In this document: one piece after another, positions 8,378 to 16,419 of the stretch | Numbering within the stretch: position 1 is the stretch's first letter | How the letters are laid out: each line of letters starts with the position of its first letter | Assembly (NCBI GenBank): GCA_039183635.1 | Contig: JBCDBL010000033.1 | Location: 1-34,023 of the forward strand | Length of the DNA stretch: 34,023 bases | Reading direction: 5' to 3' | From: JBCDBL01 sp039183635 | GTDB taxonomy: Bacteria > Pseudomonadota > Alphaproteobacteria > Caulobacterales > Parvularculaceae | Made by a program: the position numbers and the translations under genes | Notes under the pieces: model-generated | Told to the model about the DNA's origin: nothing | What the model saw: the letters and a program-made list of their open reading frames with translations, nothing else | The model's database searches: none

Positions 8378-9241
8378 TTATTGCGCAAGGCGCGAGGGAA
8401 CGGTGATGTCGCACATATCAGTGACGAAACCGTCGTCCAGCCGTCCCGACGCTTCCACATAGGCGCGAAATTCAGGGCTGTCTGTCCGCATCACTTCAAC
8501 ATTCAAACGATCCGACTGAGGAACGTCAGCGGCGACGCGCACCCGCGTCATCGCGGTCGGAAGATCGGGGGGCTCGCCGCGTTGAATCAGGCGGTTCAAC
8601 TCAAAGCCGTGTATGATTTTCCCCCACACCGAGTATTGCCGATCGAGGGCGCCGCGGCTGTCGCCGAACATTAAGAAGAACTGGCTGTTGGCGCTGTTCG
8701 GGTCGTTGGTCCGCGCCATGGACATCACGCCCGGGCAATGGAGGCCCCACGCCTCAAGCTTGCCATCGGCGCGCACAGCGCGGGTCATTTCATGCATGGA
8801 GCCAACGGGCAGTCCCCGGGAGAAGCCCACCTGCTGGGCTCTGGCGTCGCGCCCCAGAACAGTGATTGGAAATTCCGCAGAAGACATCAGCGTGAACTCT
8901 CCCGGCAAGTCCGGCTTGTCGGAACCGCTGGCCCCGGTGCCTGTCGGATCGCCGCCTTGGGCCATGAACCCTTCGATCACACGGTGGAACACGATGCCGT
9001 CATAAAACCCTTCCCGGGCCAAAGCCTTGATGCGCGCCACATGGGCCGGCGCCAGATCCGGCCGCATTTCAATGACAAAGCGGCCGTCCGGGATGTCAAT
9101 GTAAAGGGTGTTTTGCAGATCCGGCGTTCGCCAGGCCGAAGCCGGAGCGTTCGCTGCAATTTCCTCGGCGCTTTGGGCGAACGCCGCCCCCGCCGTTAAT
9201 AAGGCCGCTATCGCGGCGAGACACGATATTGCGTGTTTCAT
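8378..9241 (-). CDS. Exported cyclophilin-type peptidyl-prolyl isomerase with an extra loop
   Basis: 287 residues. It begins with a Sec signal peptide (MKHAISCLAAIAALLTAG, cleavage after AFA-Q near residue 22), so it works in the periplasm. The ATG at 9241 is preferred over the longer in-frame GTG-type start at 9262 because GGGAG lies about 10 nt upstream and the signal peptide then starts at once. The catalytic motifs FHRVIEGFMAQGGD, GVMSMARTND, SQFFLMFGD and YSVWGKIIHG are all present. Compared with its neighbour it carries about 40 more residues between the GTGASG turn and the GVMSMA strand (including PITVLGRDARAQQVGFSRG) and about 45 extra residues after the domain. It probably helps fold envelope proteins; partners are unknown. 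Confidence 0.88.
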   Translation of the reverse strand: MKHAISCLAAIAALLTAGAAFAQSAEEIAANAPASAWRTPDLQNTLYIDIPDGRFVIEMRPDLAPAHVARIKALAREGFYDGIVFHRVIEGFMAQGGDPTGTGASGSDKPDLPGEFTLMSSAEFPITVLGRDARAQQVGFSRGLPVGSMHEMTRAVRADGKLEAWGLHCPGVMSMARTNDPNSANSQFFLMFGDSRGALDRQYSVWGKIIHGFELNRLIQRGEPPDLPTAMTRVRVAADVPQSDRLNVEVMRTDSPEFRAYVEASGRLDDGFVTDMCDITVPSRLAQ

Positions 9242-9280
9242 GTTAAAGACACTCCCAGTCAACGCCCCAGCTCATGTGCG

Positions 9281-9781
9281 TCAAGATAGCTTTTGCTGCA
9301 ACAGCTTTTCAATCGTCGGCGTGACGAATTGCGATACGTCGCCGTTCAGACGGGCGATCTCCTTCACGAGGCGGGAGGCCACGGCCTGGTGCTGGGCGTC
9401 AGCCATCAGGAACACCGTCTCGATATCGGGGTTAAGGGCGTTGTTCATGCCCACCATCTGAAACTCATATTCAAAGTCCGACACCGCGCGCAGACCTCGC
9501 ACGATGATGTTGGCGTTAATTTCCTCTGCATAGTGCATCAACAAGATATCAAAGGACGTTACAGAGATTTTTACGCCGCTTTCCTTTTTAATACGCGCCA
9601 TCTCTTTTTTTGTCATATCGACGCGCTCGTCGACCGAAAACAAAGGCCCTTTCGATGAGTTATTTGCGACGCCGACAATAAGATGATCGACGAGTTTCAC
9701 CGCCCGCGTCACAATATCGATGTGGCCGTAGGTGAGCGGGTCGAACGTGCCCGGATAAAGTCCTATGCGTTCCTTGGCCAT
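9281..9781 (-). CDS. coaD: Pantetheine-phosphate adenylyltransferase
   Basis: 166 residues, the standard size. CoaD joins 4'-phosphopantetheine and ATP to give dephospho-CoA, the penultimate step of coenzyme A synthesis. The nucleotidyltransferase signature GTFDPLTYGH (residues 11-20) contains the Thr and His that bind ATP. IVRGLRAVSDFEYEFQM and VKEIARLNGDVSQFV are typical CoaD segments. A clear AGGAG lies about 10 nt upstream of the ATG. It follows gyrA by 19 bases and probably shares its transcript. Confidence 0.97.
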   Translation of the reverse strand: MAKERIGLYPGTFDPLTYGHIDIVTRAVKLVDHLIVGVANNSSKGPLFSVDERVDMTKKEMARIKKESGVKISVTSFDILLMHYAEEINANIIVRGLRAVSDFEYEFQMVGMNNALNPDIETVFLMADAQHQAVASRLVKEIARLNGDVSQFVTPTIEKLLQQKLS

Positions 9782-9800
9782 AAATCCCCGCTCCTAGTTA

Positions 9801-12575
9801 TTATGTTTCCTCGCCAACCTCGTCATCCTCGCCCCCGGCTTCGCCAAGCCGATCGACGGAGACAACCCGTTCGCCGGATTTGGTTTTAAAGATCGTGACC
9901 CCTTGCGTATTGCGGCCAGCGACGCGGATGTCGTGGACGTGGGTGCGGATCAGCTGCCCGCCGTCGGTAACCAGCATAATCTGGTCCTCCCCCTCAACCG
10001 GGAAGGACGCGACAAGTCGGCCGTTCCGAGGGCTGATCGTCATGGCGATAATGCCTTTGCCGCCGCGGCCGGAGGTTCTGTATTCAAATGCAGAGGTTCG
10101 TTTTCCGTATCCGTTTTCCGTCACGGTAAGGACGAATTGTTCACGTGCGCCGAACTCCGCAATACGCTCCGGCGTAAGGCTCGCCTCTTCTTCTCCGACC
10201 TCATCCGCAACCTCGGTCGCGTCCTCGGCTTCTCCGACCGCCTTACGCATGGCCGAGGCGTGCTTGAGATAGGCGCGCGCTTCGGCCGGCGTGTTGTCCA
10301 CATGGTGGAGAATGGTCATCGAGATGACCTCATCCGTCCCCAGCTTTTTATCATCGCCGAGCTTAATGCCCCGCACGCCCGTGGAGGTGCGGCCGGTAAA
10401 CACGCGCACGTCCGCAACGGGGAAGCGAATGCAATAACCGTTGGCGGAGGTGAGCAGAACGTCATCCTCCTCCCGACAGATGGACACGCCGACAATGGCG
10501 TCGCCCTCATCGAGCTTCATGGCGATCTTGCCGTTGCGGTTCACCTTGGTGAAATCGGACAAGCGGTTCCGCCGCACGCCGCCGGATTTGGTGGCGAACA
10601 TCACATGCAGGTTCGCCCATTCTTTCTCATCCTCCGGCAACGGCATAATCGTGGTGATGCGTTCATCGCCTTGCAAGGGCAACAGATTCACCATGGCCTT
10701 GCCACGGGCGTTGGGCGGGCCTTGGGGGATGCGCCACACCTTCATCATGTAGGCGATGCCCGTGGAGGAGAAGAACAAGACCGGCTGGTGCGTCGAGGCG
10801 GAGAAGATCTGCCAGACGAAATCCTCGTCCTTCATCGCCATGCCGGACCGGCCCTTGCCGCCCCGGCGCTGGGCGCGGTAGGCGGACAATGGCGTGCGCT
10901 TCACATAGCCGCCATGGGTCACCGACACCACCATGTCTTCCCGGGCGATAAGATCTTCGTCTTCGACCTCCATATCGACATCCAGGAACGTGGACCGTCG
11001 GTCTGTGGCGAACTCGTCGCGCACCTCCACCATCTCCGTCTTGATGATGTCCATCACCCGCTCGCGGCGGCGGAGAATGTCGAGATAGTCTTTGATCTTG
11101 TCCGCCAAGCCGTTCAGTTCATCGCCGATCTCATCCCGGCCAAGGGCCGTCAGGCGTTGCAGGCGCAGGTCGAGGATGGCCCGGGCTTGTTCTTCGGACA
11201 GACGAATGGTGTTGTCGTCTTTCATAACGTGGCGCGGATCCGCCACCAGGGCCACCAAAGGCGCCACATCGGCGGCGGGCCAGTCTTTGCCCATCAACCG
11301 CTGCCGCGCTGTCGCCGGGTCCGGGGAGGTGCGGATCATCTGGACGATCTCATCGATATTGGCCACCGCAATGGCGAGACCCACCAGCACATGGGCCCGG
11401 TCCCGGGCCTTGGCGAGATCGAATTTCGTCCGCCGGGTGACGACCTCCTCCCGGAAGCCGATGAAGGCGTTCAACACCGCGCGCAAGGTGAGCTGTTCCG
11501 GACGACCGCCGTTCAAGGCCAGCATGTTCACGCCAAAGCTCGTCTGCAACTGCGAGAATTTATAAAGCTGGTTCAACACCACATCGGCGTTGGCGTCGCG
11601 CTTCAGTTCGATGACGACGCGCATGCCCTGGCGGTCGCTTTCGTCACGGAGGTCTGCAATCCCCTCTATGCGCTTGTCCCGCACAAGGTCGGCGATGCGC
11701 TCAATCATGGCGGACTTGTTCACCTGGTATGGAATTTCCGTCACAATAATGGCGAACCGGTCCTTGCGGATTTCTTCAATCTCCGCCTTCGCCCGCATAA
11801 TGACAGAACCACGGCCCGTCATAAGCCCCTGACGCGCCCCGGCCCGGCCGAGAATATAACCGCCCGTGGGGAAGTCCGGTCCCGGAACGATCTCGATCAG
11901 CTCCTGGTCCGTAATATCCGGGTTGTCGATCATCGCCACCGTGGCGTCGATCACTTCACCCAAATTGTGGGGCGGCACATTGGTGGCCATGCCCACAGCA
12001 ATGCCGCCGGAGCCGTTCACCAGCAAATTCGGGAACCGCGCCGGCAGGACCGTCGGCTCTTGTTCCGAATTGTCGTAGTTCGCCTGGAAGTCGACCGTGT
12101 CTTTTTCAATGTCGGCGAGCAGGGAGTGGGCCGGCTTGCCCATGCGCACTTCGGTGTACCGCATGGCCGCCGGCGGGTCCCCGTCGACGGAGCCGAAATT
12201 CCCCTGCCCGTCCAAGAGCGGCAGCCGCATGGAGAAGTCCTGGGCCATCCGCACCAGGGCGTCGTAAATCGCCTGGTCGCCATGGGGGTGATATTTACCG
12301 ATGACATCGCCCACAACCCGCGCCGATTTGCGGTAGGGCTTGTTCCAGTCATAGCCGTTCTCATGCATCGACCACAGGATGCGCCGATGCACAGGCTTCA
12401 ACCCGTCCCGGGCGTCCGGAATCGCACGTGAAACGATGACGCTCATCGCGTAATCAAGGTAGGATTTGCGCATCTCCTCTTCGATGGAGATCGGGCTTAT
12501 CCCTTCAGGGGCCCCCTCAGGGCCTTTGTCCGCGCCGTCATCCGGCGCGTCATTGTCATTGTTATTGTCTGTCAC
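9801..12575 (-). CDS. gyrA: DNA gyrase subunit A
   Basis: 924 residues. GyrA cuts and rejoins DNA in the A2B2 gyrase that introduces negative supercoils. The winged-helix breakage domain is visible at the N-terminus, with the active-site Tyr140 in AMRYTEVRM. The quinolone-determining region reads HPHGDQAIYDALVRM; Gln101 lies where E. coli has Ser83, while Asp105 matches Asp87. The C-terminal beta-pinwheel carries the GyrA-box QRRGGKGRSG near residue 567, which separates it from ParC. An acidic, Ala-rich insert (EDATEVADEVGEEEAS) interrupts the pinwheel near residue 800 and the tail is acidic, both of which I recall from alphaproteobacterial GyrA. The start is a GTG at 12575 with no clear Shine-Dalgarno; the next Met is within the conserved EEEMRKSYLDYAM region, too far in. 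Confidence 0.98.
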   Translation of the reverse strand: MTDNNNDNDAPDDGADKGPEGAPEGISPISIEEEMRKSYLDYAMSVIVSRAIPDARDGLKPVHRRILWSMHENGYDWNKPYRKSARVVGDVIGKYHPHGDQAIYDALVRMAQDFSMRLPLLDGQGNFGSVDGDPPAAMRYTEVRMGKPAHSLLADIEKDTVDFQANYDNSEQEPTVLPARFPNLLVNGSGGIAVGMATNVPPHNLGEVIDATVAMIDNPDITDQELIEIVPGPDFPTGGYILGRAGARQGLMTGRGSVIMRAKAEIEEIRKDRFAIIVTEIPYQVNKSAMIERIADLVRDKRIEGIADLRDESDRQGMRVVIELKRDANADVVLNQLYKFSQLQTSFGVNMLALNGGRPEQLTLRAVLNAFIGFREEVVTRRTKFDLAKARDRAHVLVGLAIAVANIDEIVQMIRTSPDPATARQRLMGKDWPAADVAPLVALVADPRHVMKDDNTIRLSEEQARAILDLRLQRLTALGRDEIGDELNGLADKIKDYLDILRRRERVMDIIKTEMVEVRDEFATDRRSTFLDVDMEVEDEDLIAREDMVVSVTHGGYVKRTPLSAYRAQRRGGKGRSGMAMKDEDFVWQIFSASTHQPVLFFSSTGIAYMMKVWRIPQGPPNARGKAMVNLLPLQGDERITTIMPLPEDEKEWANLHVMFATKSGGVRRNRLSDFTKVNRNGKIAMKLDEGDAIVGVSICREEDDVLLTSANGYCIRFPVADVRVFTGRTSTGVRGIKLGDDKKLGTDEVISMTILHHVDNTPAEARAYLKHASAMRKAVGEAEDATEVADEVGEEEASLTPERIAEFGAREQFVLTVTENGYGKRTSAFEYRTSGRGGKGIIAMTISPRNGRLVASFPVEGEDQIMLVTDGGQLIRTHVHDIRVAGRNTQGVTIFKTKSGERVVSVDRLGEAGGEDDEVGEET

Positions 12576-12624
12576 AGGTCTTGTCGGGAAACGCTTATAA
12601 GAATCAAAAAACTATCGGAAACGT

Positions 12625-12654
12625 AGCGTAGCATTTCGCGATGGTGCGCTGCAA
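12625..12654 (-). promoter_or_regulatory. Possible gyrA promoter
   Basis: On the minus strand TTGCAG (12649-12654) and TACGCT (12625-12630) are 18 bases apart and lie about 50 nt upstream of the gyrA GTG. The match is loose. Confidence 0.3.
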
Positions 12655-12800
12655 GGCGGGGGGATCGAGACCTCAAGGCGCCGCCATTACAGCCAACTTG
12701 CCGGTTGCATAACAACGACAGTTACGTAGCGCGAATAAGGCATGCGCTGTGCGATTTCTGCAACAATAAGCCTTAATCGTCCCGCAAATCCCCAAAAAAC

Positions 12801-12830
12801 TTGCTGTTTATGATTATTACTCGCATTAAA
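12801..12830 (+). promoter_or_regulatory. Possible promoter with overlapping Fur-like site for the TonB receptor
   Basis: TTGCTG at 12801-12806 is followed after 17 bases by CATTAA (12824-12829), a loose sigma-70 type pair. TGATTATTACTCGCA (12811-12825) matches 11 of 14 defined positions of the 7-1-7 Fur half-site consensus TGATAATnATTATCA. Iron control is expected for siderophore receptors, but this site is imperfect. The whole 12576-12873 gap between the divergent gyrA and receptor genes has no coding sequence. Confidence 0.3.
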
Positions 12831-12835
12831 TCCTG

Positions 12836-12848
12836 TGTACTAAGTACA
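12836..12848. promoter_or_regulatory. 13-bp palindrome, candidate operator
   Basis: TGTACTAAGTACA is a perfect 6-1-6 inverted repeat located 12 nt before the AGGAGA ribosome-binding site of the TonB receptor and just after the possible promoter. The position suits a repressor operator; no regulator is assigned. Confidence 0.4.
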
Positions 12849-12873
12849 TTTCAAATGATTAGGAGAACGATCT

Positions 12874-15153
12874 GTGATGAAATTAATTGGCTCCGCGAAA
12901 GGCGCATTCTGCAAGCAAAGCTTGAGAGCGACATCGGCTCTTAGCGCCTTGGCCGCCCCCTTTATTTTGTCCGTAGTCCCTATTTCAACGGCTCACTCTC
13001 AAAATATCGACGGGTCGTCCAACGCCGCCGGCCCTGGCGCCGAATTGCAAAGCGCCGAACGCGCATATGAAGACGTTATCGTCGTTCGTTCCACACGATC
13101 GGAGCGTCCCCTCGAAGACTTGTCCAGGTCAGCGCGCGTTTTCTCTGAAGAAGATCTCTTAAGATTCAACCAGCAAACGACCAGCTTACAGGAAATTCTA
13201 GGCAAGACGATCCCAGGGTTCGCCCCGCCCGTCACCGAAGGAAGCGCAGCATCATTAACGCTGCGCGGACGGGATCCGCTTTTCCTTATCGACGGCGTTC
13301 CAATCGCCTCAAACACGAACTTCACGCGCTTTCTAGACAAATTCGATCCGCTGACAATAGGCCGTACCGAAGTCGTATACGGACCGACGGCGCTTTACGG
13401 CGCGGGCGCGACCGGCGGCGTGATACAATTTTTTACGAAAGACCCTGCCGAAGAAGGGCTTGAATTCAGCGTCGGCAGCCAGTTTCGCGTCTATGCGACT
13501 GGCGATGATTCCTTCAGCCGCGATGGTTTTTCCCCGAAGGCCAATGCAAGCGTAAGCGGTAAGCTGACGGACTGGCTCAGCGTTTTCGCCTATGTAAGTT
13601 ATGAGGATATCAACGGCGTTTATTCCGCGGACGATGACCTTCTTTCCGGGCGAAGCGCCTTTGCAAACGACACAACCTATTTTGGAAAGGTGCGTATTGA
13701 TCTGACCGACAGCCAGTCGCTGACAGCGATTGTCAACAGAACTGAACTTGAATCCGCCGATCGTCAATTCGAACTTCGCGGCGAACTTAATGACGAGGGC
13801 GCCGTAATCGCGGTCGAATCTCCAACTGTATTCAGCTATGCGCAGCCTCCAACAAATGAATTTCTGTATACGGCGCTCGCATATCAACACAAAGACCTTG
13901 TCGGCGGCGCGTTTGACGCCCTTTTTTACTACAGCGATTCAGAATTCTTAAACCCGGGCAGCGACATTCGCGACTCCCGCCTCCCGGAATGGCCAGGCCT
14001 TTGGCAGTCCGGCCGTATCAACGAGGAGTATGGCGTGCGTGGGCAATATGTTCGTGATTTCGGCGAACGCCTGAACCTGTCCCTCGGCTTCGATTACAAC
14101 ACCGTGGACAGCACCAGCCTTCTTCCGATTTCGACGGAAGAAGGTTTTGACGATACGTTGTTTTTTGACGCGGCCGTCACAGCCATACAAAACCCGCCTT
14201 TCACTCTCGACGCCGTGGGCGTTTTCCTTGAGTCAAGTTATGATCTCACCGATCAGCTCACCCTGACCGGCGGGGTGCGATGGGACCGCTTCGACTACGA
14301 AGTGGTTGGACCATATGACGTTGTCTTCACCTTCCCGCCCCTCGTCCTTCCCGGTGAGCGGCCCGGCGGCGAAGGGTCGGCCGATGGCGTTTCCTACAAT
14401 ATCGGGGCGACCTACGACGTCAGGAACGATCTGACGCTTTTCGCCAACTTCTCGCAAGGGTTTGCAATCCCTTCGCTCGGCTTCATCGGCAACAATGTCG
14501 ACCCGGGGGTTCCGGTTTCGGATTCATCTCTTGTCGATCCGGTCATCACCGACAGCTACGAGGCGGGCGTCCGCGGACAGTTTGGCGATTTCACATATGC
14601 GCTGGCGGGATACTATACGACGTCGGACTTTCTGACGACAGTCAGCGTCTCTTCGGACACAGGACTAAACAATAGAACAAGGGCGCCTGTGCGTATCTAC
14701 GGAACGGAGTTTTCCTCATCCTGGAAAGTCACCGAACAGTTTGACATAGAAGGCTCAATCACTCACGTGGTTGGAGAAGTAGATCCGAACGACTCTGATG
14801 ATTTCATAGCAATCTCCACCCAAGACGTTCCGCCGCTAAAATTGTCTCTCAATCCAAGTTATGAAATCACGCCAGAGTGGTCTGTTTTTGGACAGTGGTT
14901 CTATGTGGCGGACCGCGAGGCCGGCTTCAACGCCGGCACAGACCCGCGCGCCGTTCAGTCCTACAGCCTGTTTGACATCGGCACGACGTATCAACTTGAC
15001 ATCGCCGGCAGAGGAGCTGGCGTTTTCAATTTTCAAATTACGAACCTTTTCAACGAGGACTACATACCGGCGGGCGAAGTTACATTTATTCCCGGCCGCA
15101 TTCGACCAGGGCCAGGCCGGGCGATAAGCTTATCCTATCAGCACACGTTTTAA
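12874..15153 (+). CDS. TonB-dependent receptor, siderophore type probable
   Basis: 759 residues, complete. A long signal peptide (about residues 1-42, ending STAHSQ) is followed by a TonB-box-like EDVIVV near residue 67. The plug domain includes VFSEEDLLRF, LQEILGKTIPGF, LTLRGRDPLFLIDGVPIAS and VVYGPTALYGAGATGGVI. The 22-strand barrel contains LFANFSQGFAIPSLGF and ends in a terminal Phe (ISLSYQHTF). The overall form resembles ferric-siderophore receptors of the aerobactin/ferrichrome group, which is an inference from shape, not from ligand residues. Starts are adjacent GTG (12874) and ATG (12877); AGGAGA at 12861-12866 serves either. The gene stands alone: no TonB, ExbBD, siderophore synthesis or ABC transporter genes are next to it. 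A palindrome and a Fur-like site lie in the leader. Confidence 0.93.
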   Translation: MMKLIGSAKGAFCKQSLRATSALSALAAPFILSVVPISTAHSQNIDGSSNAAGPGAELQSAERAYEDVIVVRSTRSERPLEDLSRSARVFSEEDLLRFNQQTTSLQEILGKTIPGFAPPVTEGSAASLTLRGRDPLFLIDGVPIASNTNFTRFLDKFDPLTIGRTEVVYGPTALYGAGATGGVIQFFTKDPAEEGLEFSVGSQFRVYATGDDSFSRDGFSPKANASVSGKLTDWLSVFAYVSYEDINGVYSADDDLLSGRSAFANDTTYFGKVRIDLTDSQSLTAIVNRTELESADRQFELRGELNDEGAVIAVESPTVFSYAQPPTNEFLYTALAYQHKDLVGGAFDALFYYSDSEFLNPGSDIRDSRLPEWPGLWQSGRINEEYGVRGQYVRDFGERLNLSLGFDYNTVDSTSLLPISTEEGFDDTLFFDAAVTAIQNPPFTLDAVGVFLESSYDLTDQLTLTGGVRWDRFDYEVVGPYDVVFTFPPLVLPGERPGGEGSADGVSYNIGATYDVRNDLTLFANFSQGFAIPSLGFIGNNVDPGVPVSDSSLVDPVITDSYEAGVRGQFGDFTYALAGYYTTSDFLTTVSVSSDTGLNNRTRAPVRIYGTEFSSSWKVTEQFDIEGSITHVVGEVDPNDSDDFIAISTQDVPPLKLSLNPSYEITPEWSVFGQWFYVADREAGFNAGTDPRAVQSYSLFDIGTTYQLDIAGRGAGVFNFQITNLFNEDYIPAGEVTFIPGRIRPGPGRAISLSYQHTF

Positions 15154-15202
15154 AGCTTAAGGACGGCGATCAAACTCAGGTAGCGGTTTAAGAAAAGCGC
15201 CA

Positions 15203-15233
15203 TCTCTGGCGGTTGAATCAAAAATGGTGGAGG
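15203..15233. repeat. Decayed partial copy of the tRNA-Tyr 3' end
   Basis: These 31 bases match 15299-15329 at 27 positions. The second copy includes the encoded CCA and acceptor strand of tRNA-Tyr plus the 22 bases after it. Immediately beyond this copy, 15249-15256 reads CGAACCGG, the complement of a T-loop (CCGGTTCG), so on the minus strand 15225-15256 looks like the remains of a tRNA T-arm and acceptor end. This suggests an old tandem duplication or an attachment-site scar. Confidence 0.5.
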
Positions 15234-15320
15234 TGAGAGGTGAAACCTCGAACCGGAACACATTCGCCTTCCATCAGAATAATATAAGGAAAAATCTGTC
15301 TGTGGCGGATGAAACGAAAA

Positions 15321-15406
15321 TGGTGGAGGGGGCTGGATTCGAACCAGCGTACGCTTGCGCGGGCAGATTTACAGTCTGCTGGATTTAACCACTCTCCCAC
15401 CCCTCC
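15321..15406 (-). tRNA. tRNA-Tyr(GUA)
   Basis: An 86-nt class II tRNA on the minus strand. Acceptor GGAGGGG pairs with CCCCTCC, the anticodon loop CTGTAAA carries GTA, a long variable arm follows, the T-arm reads GGTTCGAATCC, and CCA is encoded at 15321-15323. It lies between the convergent TonB receptor and the divergent rRNA methyltransferase gene. Confidence 0.97.
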
Positions 15407-15570
15407 TCGCCATGGCGATCAGGACACGCTGGGGAGATACGCGCATCCGGGTCTCAAGATGACAAAAAGCGGCGCGCACGCCGCCTTGCCGGCTCAAGAG
15501 GCGCGGAATATAAGCGGGCCGGTCCGCCGACGCAACCCGCCAAGGCGCTGTTTTAACACTGTTTCACGCC

Positions 15571-16338
15571 ATGCCCCGACGCCCTGTAAAACCTGAGCAA
15601 AAACAAAAGCCGAAAGGCCGGACGCCGGACGCCCAGGCGTGGATTTACGGTCGGCACGCCGCTGCGGCCGCCCTGCAAAACCCCAAACGGCGGATCGAAA
15701 AAGCGCTGGCCACGGCAAACGGGGCCGCCTGGGCCGCACAGGCCGGCGCCGCCGCGTCGTTCCAAATTGTCCGAAGCGAAGAGATTGAAGCCGCCCTGCC
15801 GGCGGGCGCGACGCACCAGGGCCTCGCCCTGTTGAGCCCGGAGCCGGCGCAGCCGGACCTTGACGGGGCCTGCGCCCCTGCGACGCCCAGCCAGCCTGTC
15901 GTGGTCCTGGACCAGATCTCAGACCCCCAGAATATCGGCGCGATTTTCCGCTCCGCCGCCGCCTTCGGCGCCCGGGCTGTCATCGGTCAGGACCGACGCA
16001 CGCCGCCGCTCGCCGGCGTCCTCGCCAAGGCCGCCGCAGGCGCAGTCGAGCGGCTTCCTTGCGTCCGTGTGGTGAATATCTCCCGCACCCTCAAGGAATT
16101 GAAAGAGATGGGATACCTCATCGTCGGGCTCGCCGGGCAAAGCGATACCGAGATCGGCGACATTCCCGGCGACCAACCCATCGCCCTCGTCCTCGGGGCG
16201 GAAGGCGCGGGACTGCGCCGTCTCACCCGTCGCGATTGCGACGTCCTAGCGCGCATTCCCATCGACGCCGGGGTCGAGAGCCTCAACGTCTCGAACGCCG
16301 CCGCTGTGGCGCTGTATGCTCTGCGTTGCGGGCGGTAG
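15571..16338 (+). CDS. rlmB: SpoU/TrmH-family RNA 2'-O-methyltransferase, RlmB-like
   Basis: 255 residues. RlmB-type enzymes methylate the 2'-O of G2251 in 23S rRNA using SAM. The N-terminal substrate-binding domain starts at WIYGRHAAAAAL (about residues 28-39). The SPOUT trefoil-knot catalytic domain has the three family motifs: LDQISDPQNIGAIFRSA (motif 1, with the catalytic Asn and Arg), LVLGAEGAGL (motif 2) and IPIDAGVESLNVSNAAAV (motif 3). The N-terminus before the first domain is short and basic (RRPVKPEQKQKPK). No clear Shine-Dalgarno precedes the ATG, but no better start is available. RlmB is the commonest assignment for this arrangement; other TrmH-family targets cannot be excluded. 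Confidence 0.9.
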   Translation: MPRRPVKPEQKQKPKGRTPDAQAWIYGRHAAAAALQNPKRRIEKALATANGAAWAAQAGAAASFQIVRSEEIEAALPAGATHQGLALLSPEPAQPDLDGACAPATPSQPVVVLDQISDPQNIGAIFRSAAAFGARAVIGQDRRTPPLAGVLAKAAAGAVERLPCVRVVNISRTLKELKEMGYLIVGLAGQSDTEIGDIPGDQPIALVLGAEGAGLRRLTRRDCDVLARIPIDAGVESLNVSNAAAVALYALRCGR

Positions 16339-16419
16339 GCGTACGGGAGCTGCGCGAGGACATTTGCCTCCACGGCCGGCTGGCGTAGGCTTTCGGGAAA
16401 TCGTTGAGGAGGAAACGCC

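Noticed and set aside
9903..12431. 842-codon open frame antisense to gyrA
   Set aside because: The gyrA frame is certain; the opposite frame is open only through GC-biased codon use and is rich in His/Arg/Gly with no domain.
15218..15400. Minus-strand frame starting MGEWLNPADCKSARAS
   Set aside because: It is a translation of tRNA-Tyr itself.
15309..15596. Plus-strand reading frame across tRNA-Tyr containing GLDSNQRTLARADLQS
   Set aside because: It is a translation of the complement of tRNA-Tyr, a well-known spurious protein pattern.
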